From Anaerolineae bacterium (GTDB taxonomy: Bacteria > Chloroflexota > Anaerolineae > JAAYZQ01): DNA of 37,405 bases. The DNA lies in NCBI GenBank assembly GCA_016929795.1, contig JAFGIA010000332.1, positions 1 through 37,405 on the forward strand, given 5' to 3'. The notes beneath the pieces were generated by a model. It was not told the origin of the DNA and did not search any database. It saw only the letters and a list, made by a program, of their open reading frames with translations. Shown here in pieces: positions 1 through 9,210 of this stretch (its first letter is position 1; every line of letters begins with the position of its first letter). The translations under genes were made by a program, and so were the position numbers.

Positions 1-711
1 GAAGCACTCGAGCTGCACATGGGCATGAAAAAAGAAGAGGCCCGCAAGCGCGCCGCCGAGCTGCTGGCGATGGTCGGCATTCCTGAGGCGGAGAACCGCC
101 TCGACGACTATCCCCACCAATTCTCTGGTGGCATGCGCCAGCGCGCCATGATCGCCATGGGCCTGGCCTGCAACCCACGCCTGCTCATCGCCGACGAGCC
201 GACCACGGCCCTCGACGTCACCATCCAGGCTCAGATCGTCGAGCTGGTCAAGCGCCTGCGCGACGAGATCGGCATGGCCATCATCTGGATCACCCACGAC
301 CTGGGTGTCGTCGCCGGCCTGGCCGACAGGATGATGGTTATGTATGCCGGGCACGCCGTCGAAGAGGCGCCCGTGAAGGAGGTGTACGCCGACCCGCGCC
401 ATCCCTATACCCTCGGCTTGCTCGGCTCGCTGCCCCGCCTCGACGAGGTGCGCAACGATCGGCTGGACTCGATCGAGGGCCTGCCGCCCGATCTGATCGC
501 CCTGCCGCCTGGTTGCCCCTTTGAGCCGCGCTGCATCTATGCCGTCGATCGCTGTCGCGAAGAGCGGCCCGAGCTGGAGCCTGTCGGCCCCAGGCACCGC
601 ATCGCGTGCTGGGTCGACGTCACTACGGCAGGCCCGACGCGAGGCAAAGACGAGGGCATGACATACAAGGGCTACCAGGAAACCAAGGAAGGGGCGAGCG
701 ACAATGAGTGA
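1..711 (+). CDS. Oligopeptide/dipeptide ABC transporter ATP-binding protein, OppD/DppD type (5' truncated)
   Basis: The frame is open to the left edge, so this is the C-terminal part of a gene that starts outside the window; the Walker A loop is missing for that reason. Visible are the ABC signature FSGGMRQR, Walker [13 protein letters not shown] and the H-loop region WITHDLGVV. The C-terminal oligopeptide-type extension follows, with spaced cysteines in [11 protein letters not shown] and ACW; related OppD/OppF proteins use such a cluster for an iron-sulfur site. As a cytoplasmic ATPase it would pair with the next gene to power a peptide-type importer. Its stop overlaps the next start by 8 bases, so the two are translationally coupled. 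The substrate cannot be told from the ATPase. Confidence 0.93.
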   Translation, partial: EALELHMGMKKEEARKRAAELLAMVGIPEAENRLDDYPHQFSGGMRQRAMIAMGLACNPRLLIADEPTTALDVTIQAQIVELVKRLRDEIGMAIIWITHDLGVVAGLADRMMVMYAGHAVEEAPVKEVYADPRHPYTLGLLGSLPRLDEVRNDRLDSIEGLPPDLIALPPGCPFEPRCIYAVDRCREERPELEPVGPRHRIACWVDVTTAGPTRGKDEGMTYKGYQETKEGASDNE

Positions 712-1681
712 CAATGGCGCATTGGTCAGGGTCCGCAATCTCAAGATGCACTTTCCCATCACGCAGGGGATCATCGTCCAGCGCCAGATCGGCGCCATCA
801 AGGCGGTCGACGGCCTCGATTTTGACATCATGCAGGGGGAAACCCTCGGCCTGGTCGGCGAGTCGGGCTGTGGCAAATCGACGACGGGCCGTGCCATCTT
901 GCAGCTCTACCGCCCGACGGAAGGGGACGTCTATTTTGAGGAGCAGAAGCTGAACAACCTGAAGGGCGAGGCGCTGCGCAAGATGCGTGCCAGGATGCAA
1001 ATGATCTTCCAGGATCCCTACGCATCCCTCAACCCGCGTATGACCGTCGGCGATATCATCGGCGAGCCGCTCACCGTGCACAACATCGCCAAGGGCAAAG
1101 AGCGGCGCGATCGTGTGCAGGAGCTGCTCAATGTGGTAGGGCTCAACCCCTACTTTGTCAACCGCTATCCCCACGAGTTCTCTGGTGGGCAGCGGCAGCG
1201 TATCGGCGTGGCGCGCGCGCTGGCCGTGCAGCCCGAGTTTATCGTGTGCGACGAGCCGATCTCAGCCCTCGACGTATCGATCCAGGCGCAGATCATCAAT
1301 CTGCTCGAAGACCTGCAGGCAGAGTTCCACCTGACCTATCTCTTTATCGCCCACGACCTGTCGGTCGTGCGCCATATCTCGGATCGCATCGCCGTCATGT
1401 ACCTGGGCAAGATCGTGGAGCTGACGACCCGTTTCGAGCTGTACGACAACCCGCTCCACCCCTACACCCAGGCGCTCCTGTCGGCTGTGCCGATCCCCGA
1501 CCCGGTGGTGGAGGAGCAGCGGCGGCGCATTATCCTCGAAGGCGATGTGCCGAGCCCGGCCCATCCGCCTGTCGGCTGCAACTTTAACACGCGCTGCCCG
1601 GTGGCGATGGACGTATGCAAAGAGGACCCACCCTTTGTCGACGTCGGCGGCGGGCACTGGGTCGCCTGCTTCCGCGCCTAG
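704..1681 (+). CDS. Oligopeptide/dipeptide ABC transporter ATP-binding protein, OppF/DppF type
   Basis: A complete 325-aa ATPase. Walker [10 protein letters not shown] is at residues 52-60, followed by a Q-loop in [12 protein letters not shown], signature [15 protein letters not shown], Walker [13 protein letters not shown] and an H-loop in FIAHDLSVV. The C-terminal extension has the family's cysteine cluster (GCNFNTRC, then C-x5-C, then ACF). It is the second half of the heterodimeric motor with the preceding gene and is the last gene of that operon: a strong hairpin follows 6 bases after the stop and a new promoter lies beyond it. Start ATG 704 overlaps the upstream stop. Family assignment is firm; the transported solute is unknown. 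Confidence 0.95.
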   Translation: MSDNGALVRVRNLKMHFPITQGIIVQRQIGAIKAVDGLDFDIMQGETLGLVGESGCGKSTTGRAILQLYRPTEGDVYFEEQKLNNLKGEALRKMRARMQMIFQDPYASLNPRMTVGDIIGEPLTVHNIAKGKERRDRVQELLNVVGLNPYFVNRYPHEFSGGQRQRIGVARALAVQPEFIVCDEPISALDVSIQAQIINLLEDLQAEFHLTYLFIAHDLSVVRHISDRIAVMYLGKIVELTTRFELYDNPLHPYTQALLSAVPIPDPVVEEQRRRIILEGDVPSPAHPPVGCNFNTRCPVAMDVCKEDPPFVDVGGGHWVACFRA

Positions 1682-1686
1682 GCAAG

Positions 1687-1727
1687 TTTCAGGTGAGTTG
1701 CACCTCCGAGGTGCAACTCACCTGAAA
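1687..1727. terminator. Perfect 20-bp inverted repeat with one-base centre, probable operon-end hairpin
   Basis: The left arm at 1687-1706 and right arm at 1708-1727 are exact reverse complements around a single C at 1707. The arms begin TTTC and end GAAA, so either strand would fold into the same A/T-flanked stem. No long U-run follows on either side. It sits 6 bases after the stop of the first ABC operon and 9 bases before the next -35 box, so a bidirectional termination or 3'-end protection role is likely. The near-complete palindrome could also be a dispersed genomic element. Confidence 0.65.
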
Positions 1728-1735
1728 GTCAGCGT

Positions 1736-1764
1736 TTGACTTAATGGCAGGATTGTGGTACTAT
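1736..1764 (+). promoter_or_regulatory. Sigma-70-type promoter of the second Opp-type operon
   Basis: A -35 box TTGACT (1736-1741) and a -10 box TACTAT (1759-1764) are separated by exactly 17 bp. Transcription would begin near 1771, leaving a leader of about 170 bases before the lipoprotein start at 1944. I see no recognisable riboswitch in that leader. Confidence 0.75.
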
Positions 1765-1943
1765 AGGAATGCTTGATTCAAAGAGTATCCAATCCACCAT
1801 CCCGCCGGAGGGCACTGTTTTGGCTTCCGGGGTGACCTGGAAAGGGGGTGATGTAGCGGGTGAGGCTCGGTGAACAGGCTCCCGCGCCTGGCATGACCAA
1901 CTGGCAGTAAAGACAGCAAGAACATTGAATGAAGGAGGAGACA

Positions 1944-4583
1944 ATGTTGAACAAGAAATTGGCGGCCCTCATGGTCCTGGTGATGGTTGCCTCCCTGGTC
2001 CTCGCCGCTTGCGGCGCCACGCCCGCGCCGGCAGAGCCTGAGGTCATCATTCAGACCGTCGTGGTCGAGCAGACCCGCGAGGTCATTGTCGAGGGGACGC
2101 CCCAGACCGTGGTCGAGACTGTGGTCCAGACGGTCGAGGTCGAAAAAGAGGTCGAAAAAGAGGTTGTAGTTACGCCTACGCCCGTGCCCGTGGAGCGCAA
2201 CGGTGGCTGGCTTGACACGATCATCGTCGTCGAGGAGCCCAGTTCCGAAGCGGCTGTCAGCCGTATCCAGGCGGGTGAGCTCGACGTCTTTGCCTACACC
2301 GTGTCCGACTCGGAGCTCTTTGCCACCGTCGCGGCCGACCCGGACATGATCTACACCCAGTCGTACGGCTCTTACAACGAGCTGACGCTGAACCCCTGTG
2401 GCCCCGTCCTGACCACCACCAACACCCTCAACCCCATGGCTATCGCCGAGGTGCGCGAGGCGATGAACTGGCTGATCGACCGCAACTATATCGTGCAGGA
2501 GATCATGGGTGGCCTGGCCGTGCCCAAGTGGTTCCCCATCACCTCTGGCTTCCCCGACTATGCGCGCTATGTAGCCACAGCCCGCGAGCTTGAGGCCAAG
2601 TACGCCTACGATGTGGAAAAGGCGCGTACGGTCATTGCCGAGCAGATGGAGGCGAACGGCGCCGAGTTGGTCGACGGCAAGTGGCAGTACAACGGCGCGC
2701 CCGTGACCCTCATCTTTCTCATCCGCGTCGAGGACGAGCGCCGCGAGATCGGCGATTACGTCTCGAACCAGCTCGAGGACATTGGCTTTACTGTCGACCG
2801 CCAGTACAAGACCTCGGCCGAGGCCTCGCCTCTGTGGGTGAGCGGCAACCCGTGCGACGGGCAGTGGAACCTCTACACCGGTGGCTGGATCACCACCGCC
2901 ATCTCCCGCGATCAGGGCAGCAACTGGCTCTTCTTCTACAGCCCGCGTAGCGCCTACGGCTTTAGCCCGCTGTGGCAGAACTTTGACATCACGCCCGAGT
3001 TCGACGAGGCCCTCCTCGCGCTCAACAACAACGACTTTGCCAGCATGGAAGAGCGCGCCGAGCTGTTCCAGACGGCCATGACCCTGGGCCTGCAGTCCTC
3101 GAACCGCGTCTGGCTCGTCGACCGCAAGAGCTTTACCCCGCGCTCGGCGGATGTGGTTGTCACGGCTGACCTGGCCGGCGCCGTCGCCGGTTCCCGGCTC
3201 TACCCCTACACGCTGCGTTTCAAGGATCAAGTGGGTGGCTCGATGACCGTGGCCATGCCCAGCATCCTGACCCAGCCCATCAACCCCCCGGCCGGCAGCA
3301 ACTGGGTCTATGACACGGCCGTCCAGCGGCCCCTGGCCGACGTCGGCGTCATGCCCGACCCCTACACCGGCCTCTTCTGGCCGCAGCGCATCGAGTCGGC
3401 CATCTATACCGTGCAGGAAGGCCTGCCTGTGGACGTGACCCTCGACTGGGTGACCCTCGAGTTCGTGCCCGAGATCCCGGTGCCCGACGATGCCCTGGTC
3501 GACTGGGATGCGGCCAATCAGGTGTTCCTGACCGCCGCCGAGGTCTACACCGAGCCTCAGACGGCCCTCAGCAAGGTCGTCTTCACCTACGGAGCGGACC
3601 TGGCGGACTTGACCTGGCACGATGGCAGCCCCTTTGACGTCGCCGACTGGATGATGACTATGATCTACCAGTTCGACGTGTCCAAGCCGGAGAGCGCCAT
3701 CTATGACGAGGCGACCGTGGCTTCCCTGGAGACCTTCCTGTCCCACTTTAAGGGCTTCAAGATCCTCTCCGAGGATCCGCTGACCATCGAGTGGTACGAC
3801 GATGCCTACCAGCTCGACGCCGAATGGGGTGTCGCCAACGCGCTCACGTGGCCGAACTATGGCTACGGCGAGGCGGCCTGGCACAACATGGCCGTCAGCT
3901 ACCGCTCCGAGGCGGCCGGGGAGCTGGCCTACTCGGCGGACAAGGCCGATGCCCTCGAGATCGAGCAGATGAACTTTATCGGAGGCCCGAGCCTCGAGAT
4001 CCTGAACGCGCAGTTGGTTTCAGCCACGGCGGAGCTCTTTATCCCGTACGAGCCGACGATGGGCCAGTACATCACCGCCGAAGAGGCCGCCGCCCGCTAC
4101 ACCAACCTCGCGGAATGGTACCGGCGCTGGGGTCACTTCTTGATCGGCACCGGCCCCTACCGGCTGGAAGGTGTCTTCCCGGTTGAGGGCACGGTCATCC
4201 TGGCCCACAACGCCGCGTACATCGACCCGGCGGACAAGTGGTCCCAGTTTGCCGAGCCGATGCTCGCCGACGTCGAGATCGACGGCCCCGGACAGGTCAA
4301 GATCGGCGACGAGTCCACCTTTGACGTGTTCGTGACGTTCGGGGGCGAGCCCTACCCGGCCGACATGATCGGCGAGGTCAAGTGGCTGCTCTACGACGCC
4401 ACCGGCGCGCTGGCTGCGACTGGCATCGCCGAGAACGTGGCCGAGGGGCAATACGCGATCACGCTGACTGCCGAGCAGACGGGTGCGCTCGAGGCCGGCT
4501 CGAACAAGCTCGAGGTCGCGGTGGTGTCCAAGATCGTCAGCATCCCGACCTTTGGAACCTACGAGTTTGTGACGGCTCCCTAG
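1944..4583 (+). CDS. Family-5 extracellular solute-binding lipoprotein with circularly permuted motif order
   Basis: The start at ATG 1944 is chosen over the in-frame ATG 1929 because AGGAGG (1933-1938) lies 5 bases before it and inside the longer version. It encodes 879 aa: a hydrophobic signal ending in lipobox LVLAAC, then a low-complexity linker of Val/Glu/Thr repeats (about residues 25-85) typical of Chloroflexota binding proteins. The fold then starts with what is normally the SECOND half of an SBP_bac_5 protein: LDTIIVVEE (about 90), QAGELDVFAY, VREAMNWLIDR (about 170), YDVEKAR (about 222). What is normally the FIRST half follows: TWHDGSPFDVADW (His about 559) and IGTGPYRLEG (about 735). 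Residues about 780-879 look like an added beta-sandwich domain. It should present peptides or similar solutes to the downstream permeases. The family is clear; the permuted order is read from motif positions and needs a structural check. Confidence 0.9.
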   Translation: MLNKKLAALMVLVMVASLVLAACGATPAPAEPEVIIQTVVVEQTREVIVEGTPQTVVETVVQTVEVEKEVEKEVVVTPTPVPVERNGGWLDTIIVVEEPSSEAAVSRIQAGELDVFAYTVSDSELFATVAADPDMIYTQSYGSYNELTLNPCGPVLTTTNTLNPMAIAEVREAMNWLIDRNYIVQEIMGGLAVPKWFPITSGFPDYARYVATARELEAKYAYDVEKARTVIAEQMEANGAELVDGKWQYNGAPVTLIFLIRVEDERREIGDYVSNQLEDIGFTVDRQYKTSAEASPLWVSGNPCDGQWNLYTGGWITTAISRDQGSNWLFFYSPRSAYGFSPLWQNFDITPEFDEALLALNNNDFASMEERAELFQTAMTLGLQSSNRVWLVDRKSFTPRSADVVVTADLAGAVAGSRLYPYTLRFKDQVGGSMTVAMPSILTQPINPPAGSNWVYDTAVQRPLADVGVMPDPYTGLFWPQRIESAIYTVQEGLPVDVTLDWVTLEFVPEIPVPDDALVDWDAANQVFLTAAEVYTEPQTALSKVVFTYGADLADLTWHDGSPFDVADWMMTMIYQFDVSKPESAIYDEATVASLETFLSHFKGFKILSEDPLTIEWYDDAYQLDAEWGVANALTWPNYGYGEAAWHNMAVSYRSEAAGELAYSADKADALEIEQMNFIGGPSLEILNAQLVSATAELFIPYEPTMGQYITAEEAAARYTNLAEWYRRWGHFLIGTGPYRLEGVFPVEGTVILAHNAAYIDPADKWSQFAEPMLADVEIDGPGQVKIGDESTFDVFVTFGGEPYPADMIGEVKWLLYDATGALAATGIAENVAEGQYAITLTAEQTGALEAGSNKLEVAVVSKIVSIPTFGTYEFVTAP

Positions 4584-4618
4584 GGAAGGGGGGCTGAGTA
4601 GGACGTACCGGTGAATCA

Positions 4619-4658
4619 GAGCCCGATAGGGGAAGTGCAAGCGACCCCTATCGGGCTC
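4619..4658 (+). terminator. 14-bp stem-loop between binding protein and permease genes
   Basis: GAGCCCGATAGGGG (4619-4632) pairs perfectly with CCCCTATCGGGCTC (4645-4658) around a 12-base loop. There is no U-run after it. Placed between the binding-protein gene and the permeases of one operon, it is probably a transcript-stabilising or partial-termination hairpin that lets the binding protein be made in excess, as is common in such operons. Confidence 0.65.
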
Positions 4659-4702
4659 ATTGTGCAACTGATGGTGCGCAACCGGCGGTTGCCTAGAAGA
4701 AA

Positions 4703-5857
4703 GTGAGTAGGAGTATGGCTGAAGCATCGTTATCGGTGGAGATGGGTGCCGAGCCAGAGGCCAAAACAGAAAAGAGGACGAGTACGTGGGCCCGGCTTGC
4801 CCGCTACACGGTGCTCCGGGCGATTGCCATTTTTCTCACCATCGTCGTGGCCATATACCTGTCGATCCTGATCGCCAACATGGGCGGTCACGTAGACAAC
4901 ATCCGCCGCGCCGAGATCCGTGAGCGGGTGGGCATGCAGGTCCTGGGTGACCCCAACATGACGCGTCTCCCGGAAGCGGAGCGCAACGCGTTGGTGTCCG
5001 ACATGATCGCCCTCCAGGAAAAGAGGCTCGGCCTCGACCGGCCGTTCATCCTGCGCAGCTTTGCCTACCTGGGCGACGCGCTGACGCTCAACCTCGGTCG
5101 CGCCGAGAATATGTTTAGCGACAGCGGTTCCAAAGAAGTGCGGCGGATCCTGCTGGAGCGCCTGCCGGCGACGCTGGTCATGTGGGGCCTGGCCAACTTT
5201 TTCCTCTTTTTCCTGGCCCTTTTCCTGGCGCTGGCCCTGTCTCGGCAGTACGGCAGTTGGTTCGACCGGGCCATCATTGCCCTGACGCCCACCTCCTCGG
5301 CGCCGGGCTGGTTCTATGGCCTCTTTCTGATCCTGATCTTTGCCGCCCTGCTGCGTATCCTGCCCTATGGCGGCATGGTCGATGCCCCGCCGCCCGAGAA
5401 CCCGGTCCAGTACGCCCTCAGCCTGGCAAAACACTTGATCCTGCCTGTGTCCGCCATCCTCATCTCCAGTCTCTTCCTGAGCGTCTACAACTGGCGCACC
5501 TTTTTCCTCATCTACTCCAGCGAGGATTATGTGGAGATGGCCCATGCCAAAGGGCTTTCGGACCGCGAGATCGAGCGCCGCTATGTCCTGCGCCCGACCC
5601 TGCCGACGATCATCACCTCCTTTGCCCTGACCCTGATCACGCTCTGGACGGGGGCCATTATCCTCGAGACGGTCTTTAACTGGCCCGGGCTGGGCAAGGT
5701 CTTTTACCAGGCCATTGGCCTCTACGACACACCGGTGATCATTGGCAATACGGTCATCTATGCCTACCTGTTGGGCATCACTGTCTTTTTGCTTGATTTT
5801 GTCTATGCCCTGGTCGATCCCCGAGTCCGCGTTGGGGAAGGAGGGAAGAAAGCGTGA
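4703..5857 (+). CDS. ABC transporter permease, DppB/OppB type
   Basis: Up to 384 aa. A polar N-terminal tail precedes a first membrane span (about residues 37-58), then an extracytoplasmic loop with the family pattern LGLDRP, LNLG and LLERLPATLVMW, and further spans. The ATPase-coupling EAA loop reads EMAHAKGLSDREIERRYVLRP, followed by the final pair of spans and the typical end DFVYALVDPRVRVGEG. The start is uncertain: GTG 4703 has a weak purine tract upstream, whereas ATG 4715 has GGAG only one base away. It would form the transmembrane heterodimer with the next gene, which overlaps it by 4 bases (GTGA). It is somewhat longer than usual because of the N-terminal tail and first loop. Confidence 0.93.
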   Translation: MSRSMAEASLSVEMGAEPEAKTEKRTSTWARLARYTVLRAIAIFLTIVVAIYLSILIANMGGHVDNIRRAEIRERVGMQVLGDPNMTRLPEAERNALVSDMIALQEKRLGLDRPFILRSFAYLGDALTLNLGRAENMFSDSGSKEVRRILLERLPATLVMWGLANFFLFFLALFLALALSRQYGSWFDRAIIALTPTSSAPGWFYGLFLILIFAALLRILPYGGMVDAPPPENPVQYALSLAKHLILPVSAILISSLFLSVYNWRTFFLIYSSEDYVEMAHAKGLSDREIERRYVLRPTLPTIITSFALTLITLWTGAIILETVFNWPGLGKVFYQAIGLYDTPVIIGNTVIYAYLLGITVFLLDFVYALVDPRVRVGEGGKKA

Positions 5858-7194
5858 GTGGTATTCTGAATTCTCTGCGCGAGCTGCGGCGCTATCCTTC
5901 TGCCGTGTTTGGCCTGTTGATCATCCTCCTCCTGGTCATCCTGGCCCTCTATACCGTGGTCGCCATGCCCTACAGCGAGGCTGTGCGCAAATGGCGTGGC
6001 GGGGAAGAGATCTGGTACAACAGCCCCAAGAACGCCTCGCCCGCCTGGACCAACCTGTTCCGCCGCCAGGACCTGCCCGAGACGATCGTGATAAACACGG
6101 GGGAGCGTGGCGTCAAAGGCGAGCATGAGGTGGTGACGGAGGAGATGACCAGGATCCCCATCATCTTTACCTTCGACTATCCCTACGAGGGCTTTCCCCA
6201 GGAGCTGACCATCTACTTTCAGTCCAGCTACGTGTCCAAGACCCCCTTCGTCTCGGCCGCCTTGCTCACGCCCGATGGCCGGGAGCTCCGAATTGGCGAT
6301 CTCTCTGTAAGCACACGGACGACGTACCGCATCTCTCAGGATGAAAAGCTGCAGCGCCGGCTTGGGGGCCAGCTACCGCACATCGGCCTTTTTGCCGATC
6401 CCGAGGCGCCGAATAGTGCACTCCAGGGCACCTACAGCCTGGTGCTCGACACGCTCGTTTTCGAGCCCGAGGCCGACGTCGATGCCGAGTTGGTGATCTA
6501 TGGCCAGGTGGGCGGCCTGGGTGGCACCGACCACCGCCGCCGCGACCTGATGATCGCCCTGCTGTGGGGCACGCCCATCGCCCTCTCCTTCGGCCTGTTG
6601 GCCGCCGTCGGCACCTCCCTGACCACCATGATCATCGCCGGCGTCGGCACCTGGTTCGGAGGCTGGGTCGACGCCGTCATCCAGCGCATCACCGAAGTGA
6701 ACATGATCCTGCCCTTCTTGCCGATTCTGATCATGATCGGGACCTTCTATTCGAGGAGCCTGTGGGTGATCCTGGGCGTCGTCATCGTGCTCAGCATTTT
6801 TGGGTCTGCGATCAAGACCTACCGGGCTATCTTTTTGCAGGTCAAAGAGTCGCCCTACATCGAGGCGGCCAAGGCCTATGGTGCGACCAGCACCCGCCTC
6901 ATCTTCCGCTACCTGATCCCGCGCATCATGCCCTTGATCATCCCTCAGCTCGTGGTGACCATCCCCGCCTATGTCTTTCTGGAGGCCTCTCTGGCGCTGC
7001 TGGGCCTGGGCGATCCGATCCTGCCCACCTGGGGCAAGATCATCAACGAGGCATACGCCAACGGTGCCCTCTACCAGGGGCAGTACTACTGGGTGCTCGA
7101 GCCCGCTGTCTTGTTGATGGTGACCGGGCTGGCCTTTGCCCTGGTGGGCTTTTCCCTGGACCGGATCTTTAACCCAAAGCTGAGAGGGCTGTGA
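5854..7194 (+). CDS. ABC transporter permease, DppC/OppC type, with large extracytoplasmic insertion
   Basis: 446 aa, about 130-150 more than usual for DppC. The first membrane span is at about residues 18-38. The family landmark normally written GTDxxGRD appears only at GGTDHRRRD (223-231), followed by five further spans and the EAA loop EAAKAYGATSTRLIFRYLIP. Residues about 45-220 are an extra beta-rich segment (for example FDYPYEGFPQELTIYFQSS) that should sit outside the membrane, facing the binding protein. GTG 5854 overlaps the upstream stop as GTGA, so translation is coupled. The family is secure; contact between the insertion and the permuted binding protein is only an inference. Confidence 0.93.
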   Translation: MSGILNSLRELRRYPSAVFGLLIILLLVILALYTVVAMPYSEAVRKWRGGEEIWYNSPKNASPAWTNLFRRQDLPETIVINTGERGVKGEHEVVTEEMTRIPIIFTFDYPYEGFPQELTIYFQSSYVSKTPFVSAALLTPDGRELRIGDLSVSTRTTYRISQDEKLQRRLGGQLPHIGLFADPEAPNSALQGTYSLVLDTLVFEPEADVDAELVIYGQVGGLGGTDHRRRDLMIALLWGTPIALSFGLLAAVGTSLTTMIIAGVGTWFGGWVDAVIQRITEVNMILPFLPILIMIGTFYSRSLWVILGVVIVLSIFGSAIKTYRAIFLQVKESPYIEAAKAYGATSTRLIFRYLIPRIMPLIIPQLVVTIPAYVFLEASLALLGLGDPILPTWGKIINEAYANGALYQGQYYWVLEPAVLLMVTGLAFALVGFSLDRIFNPKLRGL

Positions 7195-7198
7195 CATC

Positions 7199-8161
7199 AT
7201 GACTCAGAGCTTTAATGCATTGCTAACCGTCAAGGATCTCACGCTCCACTTTCGCACGACGAAAGGGGCCGTCCAGGCGGTGGATGGTGTGGACTTTGAT
7301 CTGGGATACAATGAGGCGGTGGTCGTCCTGGGAGAATCAGGGTGTGGCAAGACGTCGCTGGCCAAAGCCATTTTGCGCCTGTTGCCCCGGAACGTGGGTA
7401 CCTACAGCGGTGAGGTGTACCTCGCCGGGCAGGAGCTGATGGCGCTGAGTGACGACGAGTTCCGGCAGAATGTGCGCTGGGTCGAGATGTCGCTCGTGCC
7501 CCAGGCGGCCATGAATGCCCTGAACCCGGTGCTGCGCGTCGGCGACCAGGTGGCCGAGCCCATGATCGTGCACCACGCCATGAACAAGAAGGAAGCGATG
7601 GAGCAGGCGCGCCGCATGTTTCAGCACGTAGGTGTGCCCGAGGGCTTTATGAGCCGCTATGCCTTCGAGCTGAGTGGCGGCATGCGCCAGCGCGTGGCCA
7701 TTGCCATGTCGCTCGTCACCGCGCCGAGCCTGGTTGTCCTGGACGAGCCCACCTCGGCCCTCGACGTGCTCACCCAGGCCAACATCTTTAACGTCCTCAA
7801 GCGCATCAAGCAGGAGCTGGAGGTCAGCTTTATCCTGATCACCCACGACATTGCCACCTCGAGTGAGCTGGCCGACAGGGTGGCCGTGATGTACGCCGGG
7901 CAGATGGTCGAGACGAGCGACGCGCGCCGCTTTTTCACCGAGCCGCTCCACCCCTACTCGCAGAAGCTGATGGCCAGCGTGCCCCGGCTGCGGGCCGATA
8001 CCGAGCCCGACTTTATTGTCGGCCAGCCGCCCAGCCTGCTCAATCCACCCACCGGCTGCCGGTTCCGAGATCGCTGTCCTTCCCGCTTTGACCGCTGCGA
8101 CGAAGAGCCGCCCATGTTTGGCTCGCACCGGCGTTTGGTCAAGTGCTGGCTGTACGACTAA
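7199..8161 (+). CDS. Oligopeptide/dipeptide ABC transporter ATP-binding protein, OppD/DppD type
   Basis: 320 aa. Walker A GESGCGKTS starts at residue 45, with signature LSGGMRQRVAIAMS, Walker B LVVLDEPTSALD and switch histidine in LITHDIATSS. The C-terminal extension carries the cysteine cluster GCRFRDRC, RC and KCW seen in oligopeptide-type ATPases. It begins 4 bases after the permease stop and belongs to the same operon as the permuted binding protein. With the next gene it forms the asymmetric cytoplasmic motor. It is similar in design to the truncated gene at the left edge, so the window holds two paralogous systems. Confidence 0.95.
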   Translation: MTQSFNALLTVKDLTLHFRTTKGAVQAVDGVDFDLGYNEAVVVLGESGCGKTSLAKAILRLLPRNVGTYSGEVYLAGQELMALSDDEFRQNVRWVEMSLVPQAAMNALNPVLRVGDQVAEPMIVHHAMNKKEAMEQARRMFQHVGVPEGFMSRYAFELSGGMRQRVAIAMSLVTAPSLVVLDEPTSALDVLTQANIFNVLKRIKQELEVSFILITHDIATSSELADRVAVMYAGQMVETSDARRFFTEPLHPYSQKLMASVPRLRADTEPDFIVGQPPSLLNPPTGCRFRDRCPSRFDRCDEEPPMFGSHRRLVKCWLYD

Positions 8162-8181
8162 AACCAGGCTAGGAGTGTAGT

Positions 8182-9210
8182 ATGTCGTCGAACACTGATG
8201 TTCCGGAAACAACCGTAGCCGTGGGCGGCAACGGATCTGATCCCCTGCTTTCAATCCAGGATCTACACGTCTGGTTCGAGCTGCGGCGTTTTGGCTTTGG
8301 ACATGCAGGCTATGTCCGGGCCGTCGATGGCGTGAGCTTTGACCTGGCCAAGGGAGAAGCGGTGGGCGTCGTCGGCGAGAGCGGCTGTGGCAAAACGACG
8401 CTGATGAAGACGATCCTGGGGCTGAACCCGATCACCGAGGGCCAGATCCTGTTCAACGGGGATCGGATCAGCCAGTTGAGCACGCGCGAGCTGCAAGCTT
8501 ACCGTGCGCAGGTCGGATACGTGCAGCAGGATCCCTACGGCGCCTTGCCGCCCTTTATGAGCGTGCGCACCATCCTCGAAGAGCCGATGATCGTCAATGG
8601 CGTCAAGGACAAAGAAGTGCGCCTGCGGCGCATCGTCAGGGCGCTCGAAGAGGTCAAAATGACCCCTGTCGAGGACTTTATGGCCAAGTTCCCCCACATG
8701 CTCAGTGGCGGGCAGCAGCAGCGTATCGTCATTGCCCGGGCCATGGTCATGGAGCCCAAGCTGATCGTCGCCGACGAGCCGGTTTCGATGCTCGATGCCT
8801 CGGTGCGCGTCGAGATCCTCAGGCTGCTGCGCAAATTGCAGGAGGAGCACCACCTGGCGGTGATCTATATCACCCACGACCTGTCGACGGTGCGCTACTT
8901 CTCGGAGCGCATCTTTGTGATGTACGCCGCCAGGATGGCCGAAAAGGCGCCGGTGGATGACCTGCTGCGCAATCCTCTCCACCCCTACACCCACGCCCTG
9001 CTCGAGGCCACCTCGGACCCCAACTATGAGAATGCGCTCACCTTCAAGGATATCCCACCCGGCGAGCCACCGAGCCTGATTCAACCACCTCCTGGCTGCC
9101 GCTTCCACCCGCGCTGTCCCCACTTTATAGAGGGGCTGTGCAACGACCAGGAGCCTCCGGACTTTGAGCCGGAGCCGCGTCACCTGGTGGCGTGTTGGTT
9201 ATACAAATGA
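8182..9210 (+). CDS. Oligopeptide/dipeptide ABC transporter ATP-binding protein, OppF/DppF type
   Basis: 342 aa. A polar N-terminal tail of about 20 residues is followed by Walker A GESGCGKTT (65-73), signature LSGGQQQRIVIARAM, Walker B LIVADEPVSMLD and H-loop YITHDLSTV. The C-terminal extension again has the cysteine pattern GCRFHPRC, LC and ACW. ATG 8182 is preceded by AGGAG in the 20-base gap after the OppD-type gene. It is the partner ATPase of the second operon. Its stop overlaps the start of a small membrane protein gene (ATGA at 9207-9210). Confidence 0.95.
   Translation: MSSNTDVPETTVAVGGNGSDPLLSIQDLHVWFELRRFGFGHAGYVRAVDGVSFDLAKGEAVGVVGESGCGKTTLMKTILGLNPITEGQILFNGDRISQLSTRELQAYRAQVGYVQQDPYGALPPFMSVRTILEEPMIVNGVKDKEVRLRRIVRALEEVKMTPVEDFMAKFPHMLSGGQQQRIVIARAMVMEPKLIVADEPVSMLDASVRVEILRLLRKLQEEHHLAVIYITHDLSTVRYFSERIFVMYAARMAEKAPVDDLLRNPLHPYTHALLEATSDPNYENALTFKDIPPGEPPSLIQPPPGCRFHPRCPHFIEGLCNDQEPPDFEPEPRHLVACWLYK

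Noticed and set aside
1765..1931. A riboswitch or attenuator in the long leader of the binding-protein gene
   Set aside because: I could not match it to any known aptamer and found only weak, ambiguous pairings.
1761..3884. A 707-codon reverse-strand frame opposite the binding-protein gene
   Set aside because: Rich in Gly, His, Val and Asp without any motif, a pattern typical of the complement of high-GC genes.
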